NCBI RefSeq assembly: GCF_000142805.1
Contig: NC_013082.1
Span: forward strand, 248,001-312,000
Direction: 5' to 3'
DNA from: Lachancea thermotolerans CBS 6340
Taxonomy: Eukaryota > Ascomycota > Saccharomycetes > Saccharomycetales > Saccharomycetaceae
DNA: 64,000 bases
The notes beneath the pieces were generated by a model, which had not been told where the DNA came from, did not search any database, and was given only the letters and a program-made list of their open reading frames with translations. Positions within the stretch are counted from its first letter, which is position 1. Each line of letters begins with the position of its first letter. A program made the translations under genes and the position numbers. Shown one piece after another: positions 1-8,925 of the stretch.

Positions 1-352
1 CACCAACCCTCTGCTCGAGGAACTGTTTTGATTGCGAGGTCAAGCTAATGATTCTGTTCGTGTATTTTTCGGGAGGTGCATCGTAGAAGCCCGCAACTTT
101 GGTTTTTAGATCGCCTGCGTCCACTAGCGTAGTTGACAAGCCTGATAGATATGGTGACGTCTTTATAGCTGCTGCTAGAGTTAACCCAGCTGGCCCTCCT
201 CCGACAATCAGAACATCTGTTTTCTTGGGCTTTACCGAGGTTGCTAGTGCCCGGAACAGCTGACGCTGAACTATCCGTAGCTTCGATGGCCCCATTACTT
301 GCCTTTTGAGGGTCCTTGGCGCTCGTTTGGCTGAGTGACCGTTTCCCAGCAT
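1..352 (-). CDS. COQ6: Ubiquinone biosynthesis flavin monooxygenase, 5' part only
   Basis: This is the N-terminal part of a flavin-dependent monooxygenase of coenzyme Q synthesis; Coq6 hydroxylates the ring precursor at the matrix face of the inner mitochondrial membrane. The minus strand from the ATG at 352 gives a basic, Ser/Arg-rich leader of about 50 residues with few acidic residues, typical of a mitochondrial presequence. It is followed by DVLIVGGGPAGLTLAAAIK, the GxGxxG dinucleotide fold that binds FAD. The next residues (TTLVDAGDLK, then a short Pro-containing loop and TNRIISLT) match yeast Coq6 well. The gene leaves the window at base 1, so about three quarters is missing. It is divergent from FOL1 over a 537-bp shared upstream region with a CCAAT-type palindrome. 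In S. cerevisiae the orthologue (YGR255C) is not beside FOL1, so this adjacency reflects unduplicated gene order. Confidence 0.9.
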   Translation of the reverse strand, partial: MLGNGHSAKRAPRTLKRQVMGPSKLRIVQRQLFRALATSVKPKKTDVLIVGGGPAGLTLAAAIKTSPYLSGLSTTLVDAGDLKTKVAGFYDAPPEKYTNRIISLTSQSKQFLEQRVG

Positions 353-889
353 TGTACCTATCAAATAAATATATAGAAAGTACAATTGTACTCGTGTTTC
401 TGGCATCTTGAAACAGATACCAATTGGCCCATTAAGAGCACTTTTGGTGGAGTTCGCAGCTCCTAGCAGGTCATTCCTATTTAATAGCAACTATGTGTAC
501 CAATAATAACCACCTCCTTCCGAAATCGGGTTTCCTTAACCGCGCGAGGAAAGCAGACCATTCGTTTTATTTAGCTGTTCTACACACGACGGCCCTTCAA
601 CTCCGAAGGACACCCATTATGTCTGGAATCTAGCGAAAGCTACGGAAGCCTACACAGTCAAATGACAGCACTTAGCTCCCTTTTTTTCATCTTCAACATG
701 TGAAGATTGTTGAAGATGTTTGAAAATTGGCGGTGCCAATTTTTCAGTAGCTGTGGCATCTCATCGGAGTAAAAGAATCTCTAAAAAGCGAATTCTGAAA
801 GAGTACGCTTTCCGGGTTCATGCATCTATAAATTTTACAAGTTGTGGTTCGTCAGAAAACTGTTCCCTAGTGCTGCTAGCCCTATTTAT
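353..889. promoter_or_regulatory. Divergent COQ6-FOL1 upstream region
   Basis: This 537-bp interval separates the start codons of COQ6 and FOL1 and holds no credible gene. Near COQ6 there is an AT-rich TATA-like stretch (about 364-374). A perfect CCAATTGG palindrome lies at 420-427, about 70 bp upstream of the COQ6 start. CCAAT is the core bound by the Hap2/3/4/5 complex, which activates respiratory genes, so a role at COQ6 is plausible but inferred. A short direct repeat built on TGAAGAT lies near 696-725. Confidence 0.55.
420..427. promoter_or_regulatory. Palindromic CCAAT box (Hap2/3/4/5 candidate)
   Basis: CCAATTGG is present and reads as CCAAT on both strands. It is about 70 bp upstream of COQ6, a respiratory gene of the kind controlled by the Hap complex in yeasts. 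The short motif could occur by chance. Confidence 0.35.
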
Positions 890-3325
890 ATGAATCGTCA
901 TCGGATGATGAGCTCCAGTTTGAAGAAGATGCAGAGCGGTGTGATAAGTCGGGACAAAGTTCATATAGAAAAGCTGGCGCTGCAGGCGATTATTGGCCCG
1001 GACTCCTGGAACCGTGTGACCCCGCAAGAATGTAACATCTCTCTGGAGATGGCAACCGATTTCGAAAAGGCGTCGCGGTCGGACGAGCTCAAATACTCGC
1101 TAAATTACGCAGTAATCTCCAAGGATATCTCTCATTTTGTCAATCCCCGTCAAAACTACAAATCTCTGGGATTGCTAGCTGAACGTGTTCTGCACCATAT
1201 CAAGGATGGATACCCTGGTATCCAATCTTTGGCTCTGAAGGCACAGGCTGGCGACGCCCATATAAGATCGGATGGTGTGAGTGTTGTAGTCCACGCACCG
1301 GCGAGCGAGCAAACCCCAGATCAGTTGGTCATTTCCAACCTTAAACTGCTTACTTTGATTGGGGTGTTCACTTTCGAGCGTCTGCAGAAGCAGTACGTGA
1401 CGATTGATATCAATATGCCATGGATGAGGCAGCCTGAAGGTAATGTGGAGTACCGTGATGTGATAGATAGTGTCGTGAGTTTTGTGGAGTCCTCCAACTT
1501 CAAGACCGTTGAGGCCTTGGTGGACTCTGTTGCGCAAATCGTCACTCAGCAAGACTATTTCACGAACCACCCAGACGCGCCAGTGATTGTGAAAGTCATA
1601 AAACTCAACGCAATCACTGCAACTAGAGGAGTGGGTGTTAGCTGTACTCGCACCAAGAAAGACTTCTTGGGAAAGCCCCTTTTAGAAGTAAATTCTTCCT
1701 CTGCCCAGCTGGGCAATGCATCTTTTAACTTGCCTGTCTCGCGCTCTGCGCAAACCGCAAGTAGTTCGAGTATGAACGTTGCTTACTTGGCATTTGGATC
1801 AAATGTTGGCGACCGCACTTCAAATATACAATGTGCAATCGACTCCCTGAACGCGCATAAAGATTTGCATGTCACAAAAGTGTCATCCATTTTTGAAAGT
1901 GAGCCCATGTACTTCCAAAACCAAAGGTTATTTCTTAATGGGTGCATTGAGGTCAAGACCCTGTTGAGCCCGCAGGAGCTTCTTAAACTTTGTAAGAAAA
2001 TCGAATACGAAGAGCTCAAACGTGTGAAGGAGTTCGACAACGGGCCTCGGAGCATCGATCTTGACATTATCTTATACAAAACAGAAGATGGCGCGAACGT
2101 TGTTTTGACCACCGACGACCTCATTATACCTCATCCCCGACTTCTCGAACGCAGTTTTGTCCTAGAGCCTCTCTGCGAGCTAATCTCATTTAGTGAAGTC
2201 CATCCAGTGACAGCAGAGCCAATCATTGAGCATCTCAATCAGATATACGAACAAGAGCGGGACGAAGATGTTCTCTGTAAAGTGATTCCTTTGCCTCGCA
2301 TTGGAGGCAAAGACAGATTTTTGAAGTTCAAGAACAAGCCTATTAGAGACAGCGTAACCGGCCGCTTCAGCACCCAAACGATATCTTCGACCTACACCAT
2401 GGGGATTTTGAATACAACACCAGACTCGTTTTCTGACGGCGGCCTGTTGAGTGATAATCTGGACATGCAGGTTGAGAGGATTCGAGTCATAGTTCAAGAA
2501 GTTTTAAAGCTCAGTGAGCAGGTGATCATTGACATTGGAGGCTGTTCTACAAGGCCAAATTCTGAGCAGGCCTCGCAACAGCAGGAACTGGAACGTACAA
2601 TTCCACTTATCAAGAAAATTAGAAGTGACAAAACGATACCTCATGAGAAGGTGATCTTGTCGATCGATACGTATCGTGCTGGTATTGCGAAGCTGGCTAT
2701 TGAGGCCGGAGTTGACTTGGTGAATGATATATCAGGCGGGCAGTTTGATGCCGACATGTTTGCGGTTCTCGCGGAACATCCCAACGTCGGTTACATCATG
2801 TCACATACAAGAGGCGATACAAGTACAATGACAAAGCTCACAAAGTACAGTGATGCTGAGGCCGAAGAAAATACCATTGAGTATGTTTACGGACATGAAG
2901 AACGTGGCGAAGACACGGTTCTCGTCCGCAATATAGGACGAGAGCTGGCCCAGCAGTACGCCAAGGCGGTGGAGGTTGGCGTCAAAAGGTGGCAGATTGT
3001 GCTGGATCCTGGTGTTGGTTTTGCGAAGCATTCCATGCAAAACCTTGAGGCGATCAAGGGCATCAATGTGCTCAAAAACTACAGTCTTGCCCGGGACCAG
3101 CACTTTATTCATTTCCGTAACCTGCCGGTTCTTGTGGGACCCTCGCGTAAAAAGTTTATAGGGAAGATCACCGGCGATGAGACGGCCGCAGACCGGGACT
3201 TCACAACGGGCACCGTCGCCGGTGCGTGTGTGGGCTTCGGAGCTGACATTGTTCGAGTCCACGACACTAAAAATTGTGTCAAAAGCATCAGAATGGCAGA
3301 CGCGCTGTACCGGCAAACGCTCTAA
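890..3325 (+). CDS. FOL1: Trifunctional folate synthesis enzyme (DHNA / HPPK / DHPS)
   Basis: Fol1 carries three consecutive folate-pathway activities on one chain: dihydroneopterin aldolase, hydroxymethyl-dihydropterin pyrophosphokinase and dihydropteroate synthase. In yeast it is mitochondrial. Two FolB-like repeats come first (IIGPDSWNR near residue 34, LTLIGVFTFERL near 153). HPPK follows with AFGSNVGDR near residue 300 and FDNGPRSIDLDII further on. DHPS starts near residue 502 with MGILNTTPDSFSDGG and ends with GPSRKKFIG and RVHD. The open frame extends upstream to a TTG at 842, but the first ATG is at 890, giving 811 residues against about 824 in S. cerevisiae. ATGs at 905 and 908 are alternatives. 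The short Arg/Ser-rich N-terminus could act as a presequence. It is convergent with GIS2, and FOL1-GIS2 adjacency is conserved in S. cerevisiae (YNL256W-YNL255C). Confidence 0.96.
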   Translation: MNRHRMMSSSLKKMQSGVISRDKVHIEKLALQAIIGPDSWNRVTPQECNISLEMATDFEKASRSDELKYSLNYAVISKDISHFVNPRQNYKSLGLLAERVLHHIKDGYPGIQSLALKAQAGDAHIRSDGVSVVVHAPASEQTPDQLVISNLKLLTLIGVFTFERLQKQYVTIDINMPWMRQPEGNVEYRDVIDSVVSFVESSNFKTVEALVDSVAQIVTQQDYFTNHPDAPVIVKVIKLNAITATRGVGVSCTRTKKDFLGKPLLEVNSSSAQLGNASFNLPVSRSAQTASSSSMNVAYLAFGSNVGDRTSNIQCAIDSLNAHKDLHVTKVSSIFESEPMYFQNQRLFLNGCIEVKTLLSPQELLKLCKKIEYEELKRVKEFDNGPRSIDLDIILYKTEDGANVVLTTDDLIIPHPRLLERSFVLEPLCELISFSEVHPVTAEPIIEHLNQIYEQERDEDVLCKVIPLPRIGGKDRFLKFKNKPIRDSVTGRFSTQTISSTYTMGILNTTPDSFSDGGLLSDNLDMQVERIRVIVQEVLKLSEQVIIDIGGCSTRPNSEQASQQQELERTIPLIKKIRSDKTIPHEKVILSIDTYRAGIAKLAIEAGVDLVNDISGGQFDADMFAVLAEHPNVGYIMSHTRGDTSTMTKLTKYSDAEAEENTIEYVYGHEERGEDTVLVRNIGRELAQQYAKAVEVGVKRWQIVLDPGVGFAKHSMQNLEAIKGINVLKNYSLARDQHFIHFRNLPVLVGPSRKKFIGKITGDETAADRDFTTGTVAGACVGFGADIVRVHDTKNCVKSIRMADALYRQTL

Positions 3326-3462
3326 AGAGCCAACTGCCGTTCGCGCCGCACCTGGCCATACAAAAATCACCGTTTAACTAAGAAAGCTATAGTCTAATTT
3401 AAACCGCCATAAACGTAATCAAAACAAAAACGTAGGACCCGCTAACAAGGGCTCGAAAACGC

Positions 3463-3951
3463 TTAGTTCACAGGGCAGTCTCTCGAGATGTGGCCAGCCT
3501 CGTTGCAGTTGTAGCAAGTCTTGGCAGACGAGCCAGCAGGGCAGTCCTTGGAGATGTGGCCGACCTTGCCACATGCGTAGCATTTAGAGTCTGACTGCAG
3601 GCAGTCCTTGGCCATGTGGTTGGGGCCGCCACATCTGTAGCAGGACACCTTGTTAGCACGCGATGGCGCAGCGCCACCAGCAAATCTGGGCTTTTTAGGA
3701 TCCGCACAATCCCTCGAGATGTGTCCAGTCTGGTTGCAGTTGTAACAGCGCTGCACGTCACACTCTGACTTCACGTGCCCGGTCTCCCCACAGTTGTAAC
3801 ATTGCTTGAATTCCACCGTCTTGGCCATGGTGCAGTCTGACTGGACATGACCCGGCTGGTTACAGTTGTAACATAATCTCTCAGACTCACAGTCTTCAGC
3901 GAGGTGGCCAATCTTGCCACACACGTAGCACGCCTTTTGGGATCCTGACAT
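3463..3951 (-). CDS. GIS2: CCHC zinc-knuckle mRNA-binding translation regulator
   Basis: Gis2 is the yeast relative of human CNBP. It is a cytoplasmic protein that binds mRNA and associates with ribosomes and stress granules. The 162 residues consist almost entirely of seven CCHC knuckles of form C-x2-C-x4-H-x4-C: CYVCGKIGHLAEDC, CYNCNQPGHVQSDC, CYNCGETGHVKSEC, CYNCNQTGHISRDC, CYRCGGPNHMAKDC, CYACGKVGHISKDC and CYNCNEAGHISRDC. The number and order match the seven knuckles of S. cerevisiae Gis2 (153 residues). A slightly longer linker rich in Lys, Pro, Arg and Ala separates knuckles 4 and 5. The ATG is at 3951; the GTG three bases upstream was not used. It lies tail to tail with FOL1 and upstream of RTC4. 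Confidence 0.97.
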   Translation of the reverse strand: MSGSQKACYVCGKIGHLAEDCESERLCYNCNQPGHVQSDCTMAKTVEFKQCYNCGETGHVKSECDVQRCYNCNQTGHISRDCADPKKPRFAGGAAPSRANKVSCYRCGGPNHMAKDCLQSDSKCYACGKVGHISKDCPAGSSAKTCYNCNEAGHISRDCPVN

Positions 3952-4353
3952 CACTTCTGCTCAACTAACTTCGCTCTAGCACTAATCAAACTCCCGGAAC
4001 GCCTGAATAGGTTTTCGATACTCGATTACTGGCCTCATCCATCGATAAATTAGCGACGGCCCTGCAGAAAATTTTTTATGGCTGAACCACTCAGCTCATC
4101 GCAGCTTCTGCATGCACCGGGTAAACTGTACGATGGGAACAATGGCACAGCGTTCATTGATGAGTACCGACGCCGCGCGTCCTGGTTTCGCGATGTTTTA
4201 GACCATACCTTGGCATGGGGAGAGAGCGCTCGCGGCTCGTGCAGAAATCCGGGTCTCAAGCAGGCATTTTTTCGATCTTAAATTGTAAAAGTAGCGTAGC
4301 TGGCTGTGAGCATGTCTTCGCGCCCGCGCAGAAAGACGCTGCCAGCCATCCTG
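3952..4353. other. GIS2 upstream region and RTC4 3' flank
   Basis: About 400 bp between the GIS2 start and the RTC4 stop. An ATG-started frame of 67 codons on the plus strand (4078-4281) has no recognisable motif. I see no RNA gene or repeat here. Confidence 0.4.
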
Positions 4354-5478
4354 CTATCTTTTATCGTTACTGGGATCCTCGCGCAAGTTGGAACTGTGCC
4401 CTGCAGCCTCTAAACGCGCAAGATGCGCAGGAACCTCCCATTCCTCTAGTGGGCCGTCATCCGCAACCAAGAGGCCGAATTCGGTGGTCGCCTCCATGAC
4501 ATCCCAAGCATCCTCGAGCGTCGGCAGGTTCATCTCTTCTTGGCATAGAGCGCTGAGAAGCTCGGGTGCTAGCACATACTGGGCAAAGTCGCTGACGCCC
4601 CACCACCTAAGCACCCGGTTGTTCTGACGCGCGATAAGATCTCTGTAGTGATGCAAGACTTCGACCGCGACACGCATCTGGCGGCGCACACCATAGTAGC
4701 CCGCGGTGAATAGGCTAAGATCTAGCCTGCGGAACTCGTCGATGCTGAGCACCGCGCGGCGGGACCTCTTGAACGCGCTGCGAGCGTGGTCGTAGTACAT
4801 GGACGGGTGTTGGCCACTTAGGATCTTCTCCACGAGCGGGAAGTACTTCAGGGTCCTTTCCAGTAGTTCCTCGGCCAGTAACGGCTGCGGCAGCTTCAGT
4901 TTCTGCATGTAGCTGTGTCGCACGCATGACACACGTTGGAAGTGCTCTTGCTCGCTACCAGTAGGCCCGTGACTGTGCTTACTGTGCTGTGGCGATGGAA
5001 ACGACACTTTCTCTTCCCCTGCCTCCTCATCATCAATCCCCTCATTAGCACCAGCCGGCGATGAGCTTCTGTCGTTCTCCCGTCGCAGTCTCTGCAGCTC
5101 CTGCTCGTCTACGTCTTGCGGTATTACTTCTAAGTCGCATATCACTTCAATGGGTAAGTCGCCATCTGATTCTGCGTTCTCGGAGTCTTGGTCGTCCGTG
5201 CCCGCGCTGTCCAGGCTCGGCGTTGTCTCTTGGACCCGGAGCCTCCCGGGTTCAAGTTCCAAGGGAACTCTGAATTCGCGTTTGCGCCGCAAATTTGTTT
5301 CATAGTCTTTACCAGCACGCAGAGCTGTATGCTGCCCTCGGGCTTCCTTTATGACGCGTCCTCGTTGGAAACAGGCTTCTCCGTATCTGCTGCGGGCCTT
5401 GGCGCCAGACGCCAGCTTGTCTTCGCGTAGCGAACGAATTTTCTTAGAGCCGTTGTAATGTGCATGCTCGGGTGCCAT
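4354..5478 (-). CDS. RTC4: Rtc4-domain protein
   Basis: This is assigned to Rtc4, a poorly understood protein named from a genetic interaction with the telomere-capping mutant cdc13-1. The 374-residue product is close to S. cerevisiae Rtc4 (about 400). The N-terminal half is low in complexity: basic first (residues 1-75), then acidic and Ser-rich. The C-terminal half (roughly 210-340) is a compact helical domain with LSLFTAGYYGVRRQM and FAQYVLAPELLSALCQEE, which resembles the RTC4 domain of fungal proteins. The assignment is strengthened by position, since GIS2-RTC4-TEX1 matches YNL255C-YNL254C-YNL253W. The ATG is at 5478. Base composition is GC-richer than later genes in the window. The molecular function is not established. 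Confidence 0.9.
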   Translation of the reverse strand: MAPEHAHYNGSKKIRSLREDKLASGAKARSRYGEACFQRGRVIKEARGQHTALRAGKDYETNLRRKREFRVPLELEPGRLRVQETTPSLDSAGTDDQDSENAESDGDLPIEVICDLEVIPQDVDEQELQRLRRENDRSSSPAGANEGIDDEEAGEEKVSFPSPQHSKHSHGPTGSEQEHFQRVSCVRHSYMQKLKLPQPLLAEELLERTLKYFPLVEKILSGQHPSMYYDHARSAFKRSRRAVLSIDEFRRLDLSLFTAGYYGVRRQMRVAVEVLHHYRDLIARQNNRVLRWWGVSDFAQYVLAPELLSALCQEEMNLPTLEDAWDVMEATTEFGLLVADDGPLEEWEVPAHLARLEAAGHSSNLREDPSNDKR

Positions 5479-6133
5479 ATCGCAACCTTTGAGTCTCCAC
5501 TACTTTGTTTCGCTGCTTGCTTGAACTGTCGGGCGGTCGAGCTCTTCACTTTTTCGAGAGATGGACTAACTCATAAGCTACTTAAACAGAACCTGTGATG
5601 GAAAATAGCTTCAACAAGCAATAAGGACCCTCGAGGGTCTTGACGATGGGTTTATTTGGCAATGTTGTTTTTTTAGCCTTTCAAAACCCTAAATAGCTTC
5701 GTAACGCACCTACCAACTGGGGCGGATACAGGGCACTAAAAGCGTGATGGAAACAATTGGCTGTCAGGTGTAGGACAGGAGGAGCTAATCGTAAAATTGG
5801 AATCGCGTTCCATGCGCTAGTGTCTGATTCTTCAAGACTCCGTATCGCAGTGCGCTATGTCGAGCAAGTACCCTTCCGTGTGCTTGGCAAGCTGTAATAT
5901 TCGGCTCTGAGAACAGGGTATCGACATTAACAACAGGGATACAGCATGCTATGCCCAGCATTGTGCTTGCTGAGCCCCCTGGCATTGAGTGGTCCGACTT
6001 GGAGTGCTAACAGCTGCCCTAAGCGCGCCAATAGGCTACGGGCGACTTCGAGGTCGCGAACCACGGAGCACACTTAATCGTGCCCTTTTCTACATGGCTC
6101 ATCATCTTCACCAACTAGTCAAAAGCTGATACT
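5479..6133. promoter_or_regulatory. Divergent RTC4-TEX1 upstream region
   Basis: This 655-bp stretch between two divergent start codons has no supported gene. A 66-codon minus-strand frame (5785-5985) looks like chance. The segment is mixed in composition and I recognise no strong regulatory motif. Confidence 0.4.
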
Positions 6134-7333
6134 ATGCCTAACCTGGACAGTGCACAGGCCGTCGAGAAATATGTCAGCTTTTATCCCGAATGCCAAAAAG
6201 AGGTTATGGCGGACGACCACTATTCGCAGCTTACTTTGAAAAACTCATCGCGGTTTGCGCATGCTTCGGTAGAAGAGGGAAACCGCGTCGTTGCGTTAGA
6301 ATTCAACACCAGGGGAACGTATTTGGCGTACTCTAGAGAAGATGGAAGCTTGAACTTGTGGAAGGTCAAATCCGACCGTGCGCAGACGTATTCTGTTGTC
6401 CGCGAAGTTCACGGTATTGGGCGGAAGATCAGCAGCATCTCATGGCACCCAGTGACGCACTTTCTTTTAGCTACGGTGGGCGGTACGTCGCAGGTAAACA
6501 TTTGGGACGCGTCTACGGGAGTTCTTATCAAAAGTTTCGAGACGTCGACAGAGACGACGAATTTGAAGTGCTGCTACGATGCTAGTGGTAGATGGCTTGG
6601 GGTCTTGAGCAGCACCAACGAGTTTTACATGTTTGACGCTGACCAGAACTATAATCTAGCAAGTGTTTCCGAGCTGGGCTCAGAGTGCGCGGAATCTGGA
6701 GACCAGGTCACCGCGCTTTGTTGGTCCCCAGACAGTAAACATTTATATGCAGGGCGCCGAAGCGGCAAGCTCGGGGTCTTTGCTGTGAGAAATCCTGGGC
6801 TTGAAGAACAACTTCAGGTATCCGGGCACACCTCCGCCATTTATTGTCTAAGAATCGATCCTCAAAGTAGGTTTTTGATAGCAGGCGGAGATGACGCAGT
6901 CTGCTCGGTCTGGGACGCATCTAACATGTGTTGCGAAACGGTCATTAGCGACTTTGACACACCAATTATAGATATGGATCTGAGCCGCGATGCTCTCGCA
7001 CTGGCGCTATGCTCTGAAACACAAACTCGAGTTTATTCGGTAAGCTCTGGCGCCTGCATATTCCAGCTGGACCAAAAAAACAGAGTGGATGATCAAAAGT
7101 TCAGATTTTATCCAGAGAAGATGAGCTTTGTAACTATTGCTGAAAACGAGTGTGTGGTCAAGTATTACGTGCCCAAAATTACCGAGCCGCCCTTACAAAA
7201 AGAATGGGCAGAAGCCGACAAAAGAAAGAGGCCTGCTCGCAAGGTCAGCAGCCTTGGCAACCTCGGCGCTGCAAGGAGGGACGATGAACCGCCGAGAAGA
7301 GGCAGGTTCTCCAAGAGGCCTCTACGAAGGTAA
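6134..7333 (+). CDS. TEX1: THO/TREX complex WD40 subunit
   Basis: Tex1 is the WD40 subunit of the nuclear THO complex, which couples transcription elongation to mRNA export. The 399-residue product has a short N-terminal tail and then WD-type blades from about residue 45 to 330: VVALEFNTRGTYLAYSREDG with LNLWKV, ISSISWHPV with VNIWDAS, VTALCWSPDSKHLYAGRRSG, and IYCLRIDPQSRFLIAGGDDA with CSVWDAS. The C-terminal 40 residues are very basic (many Arg and Lys), which fits nuclear localisation or RNA contact. S. cerevisiae Tex1 is about 422 residues and sits in the same place (YNL253W, between RTC4 and MRPL17). It is convergent with MRPL17, 87 bp apart. Confidence 0.95.
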   Translation: MPNLDSAQAVEKYVSFYPECQKEVMADDHYSQLTLKNSSRFAHASVEEGNRVVALEFNTRGTYLAYSREDGSLNLWKVKSDRAQTYSVVREVHGIGRKISSISWHPVTHFLLATVGGTSQVNIWDASTGVLIKSFETSTETTNLKCCYDASGRWLGVLSSTNEFYMFDADQNYNLASVSELGSECAESGDQVTALCWSPDSKHLYAGRRSGKLGVFAVRNPGLEEQLQVSGHTSAIYCLRIDPQSRFLIAGGDDAVCSVWDASNMCCETVISDFDTPIIDMDLSRDALALALCSETQTRVYSVSSGACIFQLDQKNRVDDQKFRFYPEKMSFVTIAENECVVKYYVPKITEPPLQKEWAEADKRKRPARKVSSLGNLGAARRDDEPPRRGRFSKRPLRR

Positions 7334-7420
7334 CGGGGCGCAATGACTGCGTTAAGGGAATTGATGTATATACAGGACTACGTAAATCTTTGCAGGTTAA
7401 AAAGCCAATTTGGGCCAAGT

Positions 7421-8242
7421 TCAGTTGTCAGCTAATATGCATGATAGCTCTTTGAAATATGCTTCTTCAACGCGCTGTTGGATCTCACTCTTCGTCAACC
7501 ACGCGAACGCGTCGTACTGCTTCTGGGGCTGAAGCACAAATCTACCAGAGACAATATGAGATTTTATCATGAATTCTGTAGCTTGTGCGTCACCCAGAAC
7601 GCCGGCAGGTGTGTTGGACACAGTCCAAGTGTTGATGTTTGGTCCGCCCAACTCCCGCAAACCGGCTTCTGCGGTAATATGCAATGGTTTTTTGGCTTCG
7701 GAGTCAAGTGGCACGCTAAAACTAGGGAAAGCCCATTTTCCTGCCGCATTCTTGACAATAAGGTAAAGCGTTGAGCTCAGCTGCCTTTCGAGGCTTGTTG
7801 TGTCGTTTTCGCGGTCGGCGTCTGTGATCCTCGAATTAGGAACAACGGGTCTCGAAACGTCGTCCTCGTTGTTTGCACCACTCAGAGATTCCGACTCTGA
7901 ACTTTTGGGCAGCGTGACTTCCTGTTTAGTGCGCCTTTCTCTATTGTGTCTAACATCTGGCACGCCCTTGGGAAACCATACACCAGGTTGCCTGCTGACT
8001 GGACCTCTTTGCGCGGCCAAAAACCGTTTCTCCGACAAAGTGCCCTTTCTAAAGTAAAAGTACTGAGGAAATGTCCACATTAGTCGGCGCTCTAGCTCAG
8101 ATTGATACTCGTAATACTGCTTTTCGAGAGTTGTCGCTTCCTGCGTCACAATTGGGATTCTTGATAGTATTAAACCAGCCTTTATAGCACGCGGCTTGGA
8201 AGCAGTCGCCATGCCTCTAAGTGCTACCTGCTGGAACGTCAT
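7421..8242 (-). CDS. MRPL17: Mitochondrial large ribosomal subunit protein mL46
   Basis: MrpL17 (mL46) is a Nudix-fold protein of the mitochondrial large ribosomal subunit. The reading frame contains ERRLMWTFPQYFYF, QPGVWFPKGVPDVRHNRERR and PNSRITDADREND, all characteristic of the fungal family, followed by a Nudix-like C-terminal half. I chose the ATG at 8242 because MTFQQVALRGMATASKPRA reads as a mitochondrial presequence. An in-frame ATG at 8305 would add 21 acidic, non-presequence-like residues (MRLEEAEVFVNGLLQQHKGG). The first ATG may still be used, and only transcript mapping can decide. From 8242 the protein has 273 residues. A Cbf1-type site lies 107 bp upstream (8349-8357). Position matches YNL252C. 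Confidence 0.93.
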   Translation of the reverse strand: MTFQQVALRGMATASKPRAIKAGLILSRIPIVTQEATTLEKQYYEYQSELERRLMWTFPQYFYFRKGTLSEKRFLAAQRGPVSRQPGVWFPKGVPDVRHNRERRTKQEVTLPKSSESESLSGANNEDDVSRPVVPNSRITDADRENDTTSLERQLSSTLYLIVKNAAGKWAFPSFSVPLDSEAKKPLHITAEAGLRELGGPNINTWTVSNTPAGVLGDAQATEFMIKSHIVSGRFVLQPQKQYDAFAWLTKSEIQQRVEEAYFKELSCILADN

Positions 8243-8925
8243 TGATCCGCCCTTATGCTGTTGAAGAAGCCCGTTTACGAAAACCTCTGCTTCTTCAAGC
8301 CGCATCGGTTTATTAGTTGGTCTATTGAAAATTTTTATGAAGTATTAAGTCACGTGAAAAGATCTCTGGCCAGTTGAGGAAGAAGTGACCCAACTCCATG
8401 CAACTGGTACTTGTGAACTTGCCAAAACGCGCTCCTCATCGCCTGTCTTTTGGTTAGGGGAGTATCAATGACCAGAAGTTTGCAATTCTTGTTGTGCTTT
8501 GGCCAACTTTGTTGCTGTATCTGATCCTAGCCGCTTCTTCGGCTTATGAACTGTGGCAAGCATCGGAATAAAGTTGTAATTGGTACTACAAGTAGCAGAA
8601 AAATGAAGGTCTCTCTCAATGCGTTCGTAATTGTCCTTGTAAATACATGGCCTTGCCCGCTAAAAGGTTGGTTGCTTTCTCTAAGGGTTTCATTATTCTA
8701 AATTTCAACAATTGTTATTCAGAGAATGCACCGGGTGGAGGTGCTTTATCATTATTCGTCGCATTATGTTACATCTTGTCCGAGGCTAACTTTTCGCTGA
8801 TCAAAACAGTCTAAGTAACCGATTACTAAAGTACATATACAAGCGCCTGCTTGTCCCTCTTTAATGTCCGTCCTTGACAAATTTTGTCTCGAAACCAGAT
8901 TCCTAGCTTTGAAGTAGAGAAACAG
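8243..8925. other. MRPL17 promoter and NRD1 3' flank
   Basis: About 680 bp with no supported gene. It contains GTCACGTGA at 8349-8357 close to MRPL17. The NRD1-proximal half is AT-rich, as expected of a 3' flank. No tRNA or repeat was seen. Confidence 0.4.
8349..8357. promoter_or_regulatory. Cbf1-type site GTCACGTGA upstream of MRPL17
   Basis: GTCACGTGA matches the E-box consensus RTCACRTG bound by Cbf1. It lies 107 bp upstream of the preferred MRPL17 start. The same 9-mer class recurs upstream of several other genes in this window. Confidence 0.5.

Noticed and set aside
842-889. Upstream extension of the FOL1 frame to a TTG
   Set aside because: Yeast nuclear genes start at ATG; the first in-frame ATG is at 890 and the protein from there has the family's length.
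4078-4281. ATG-started 67-codon plus-strand frame between GIS2 and RTC4
   Set aside because: No recognisable motif or conserved neighbour context; such lengths arise often by chance in GC-rich sequence.
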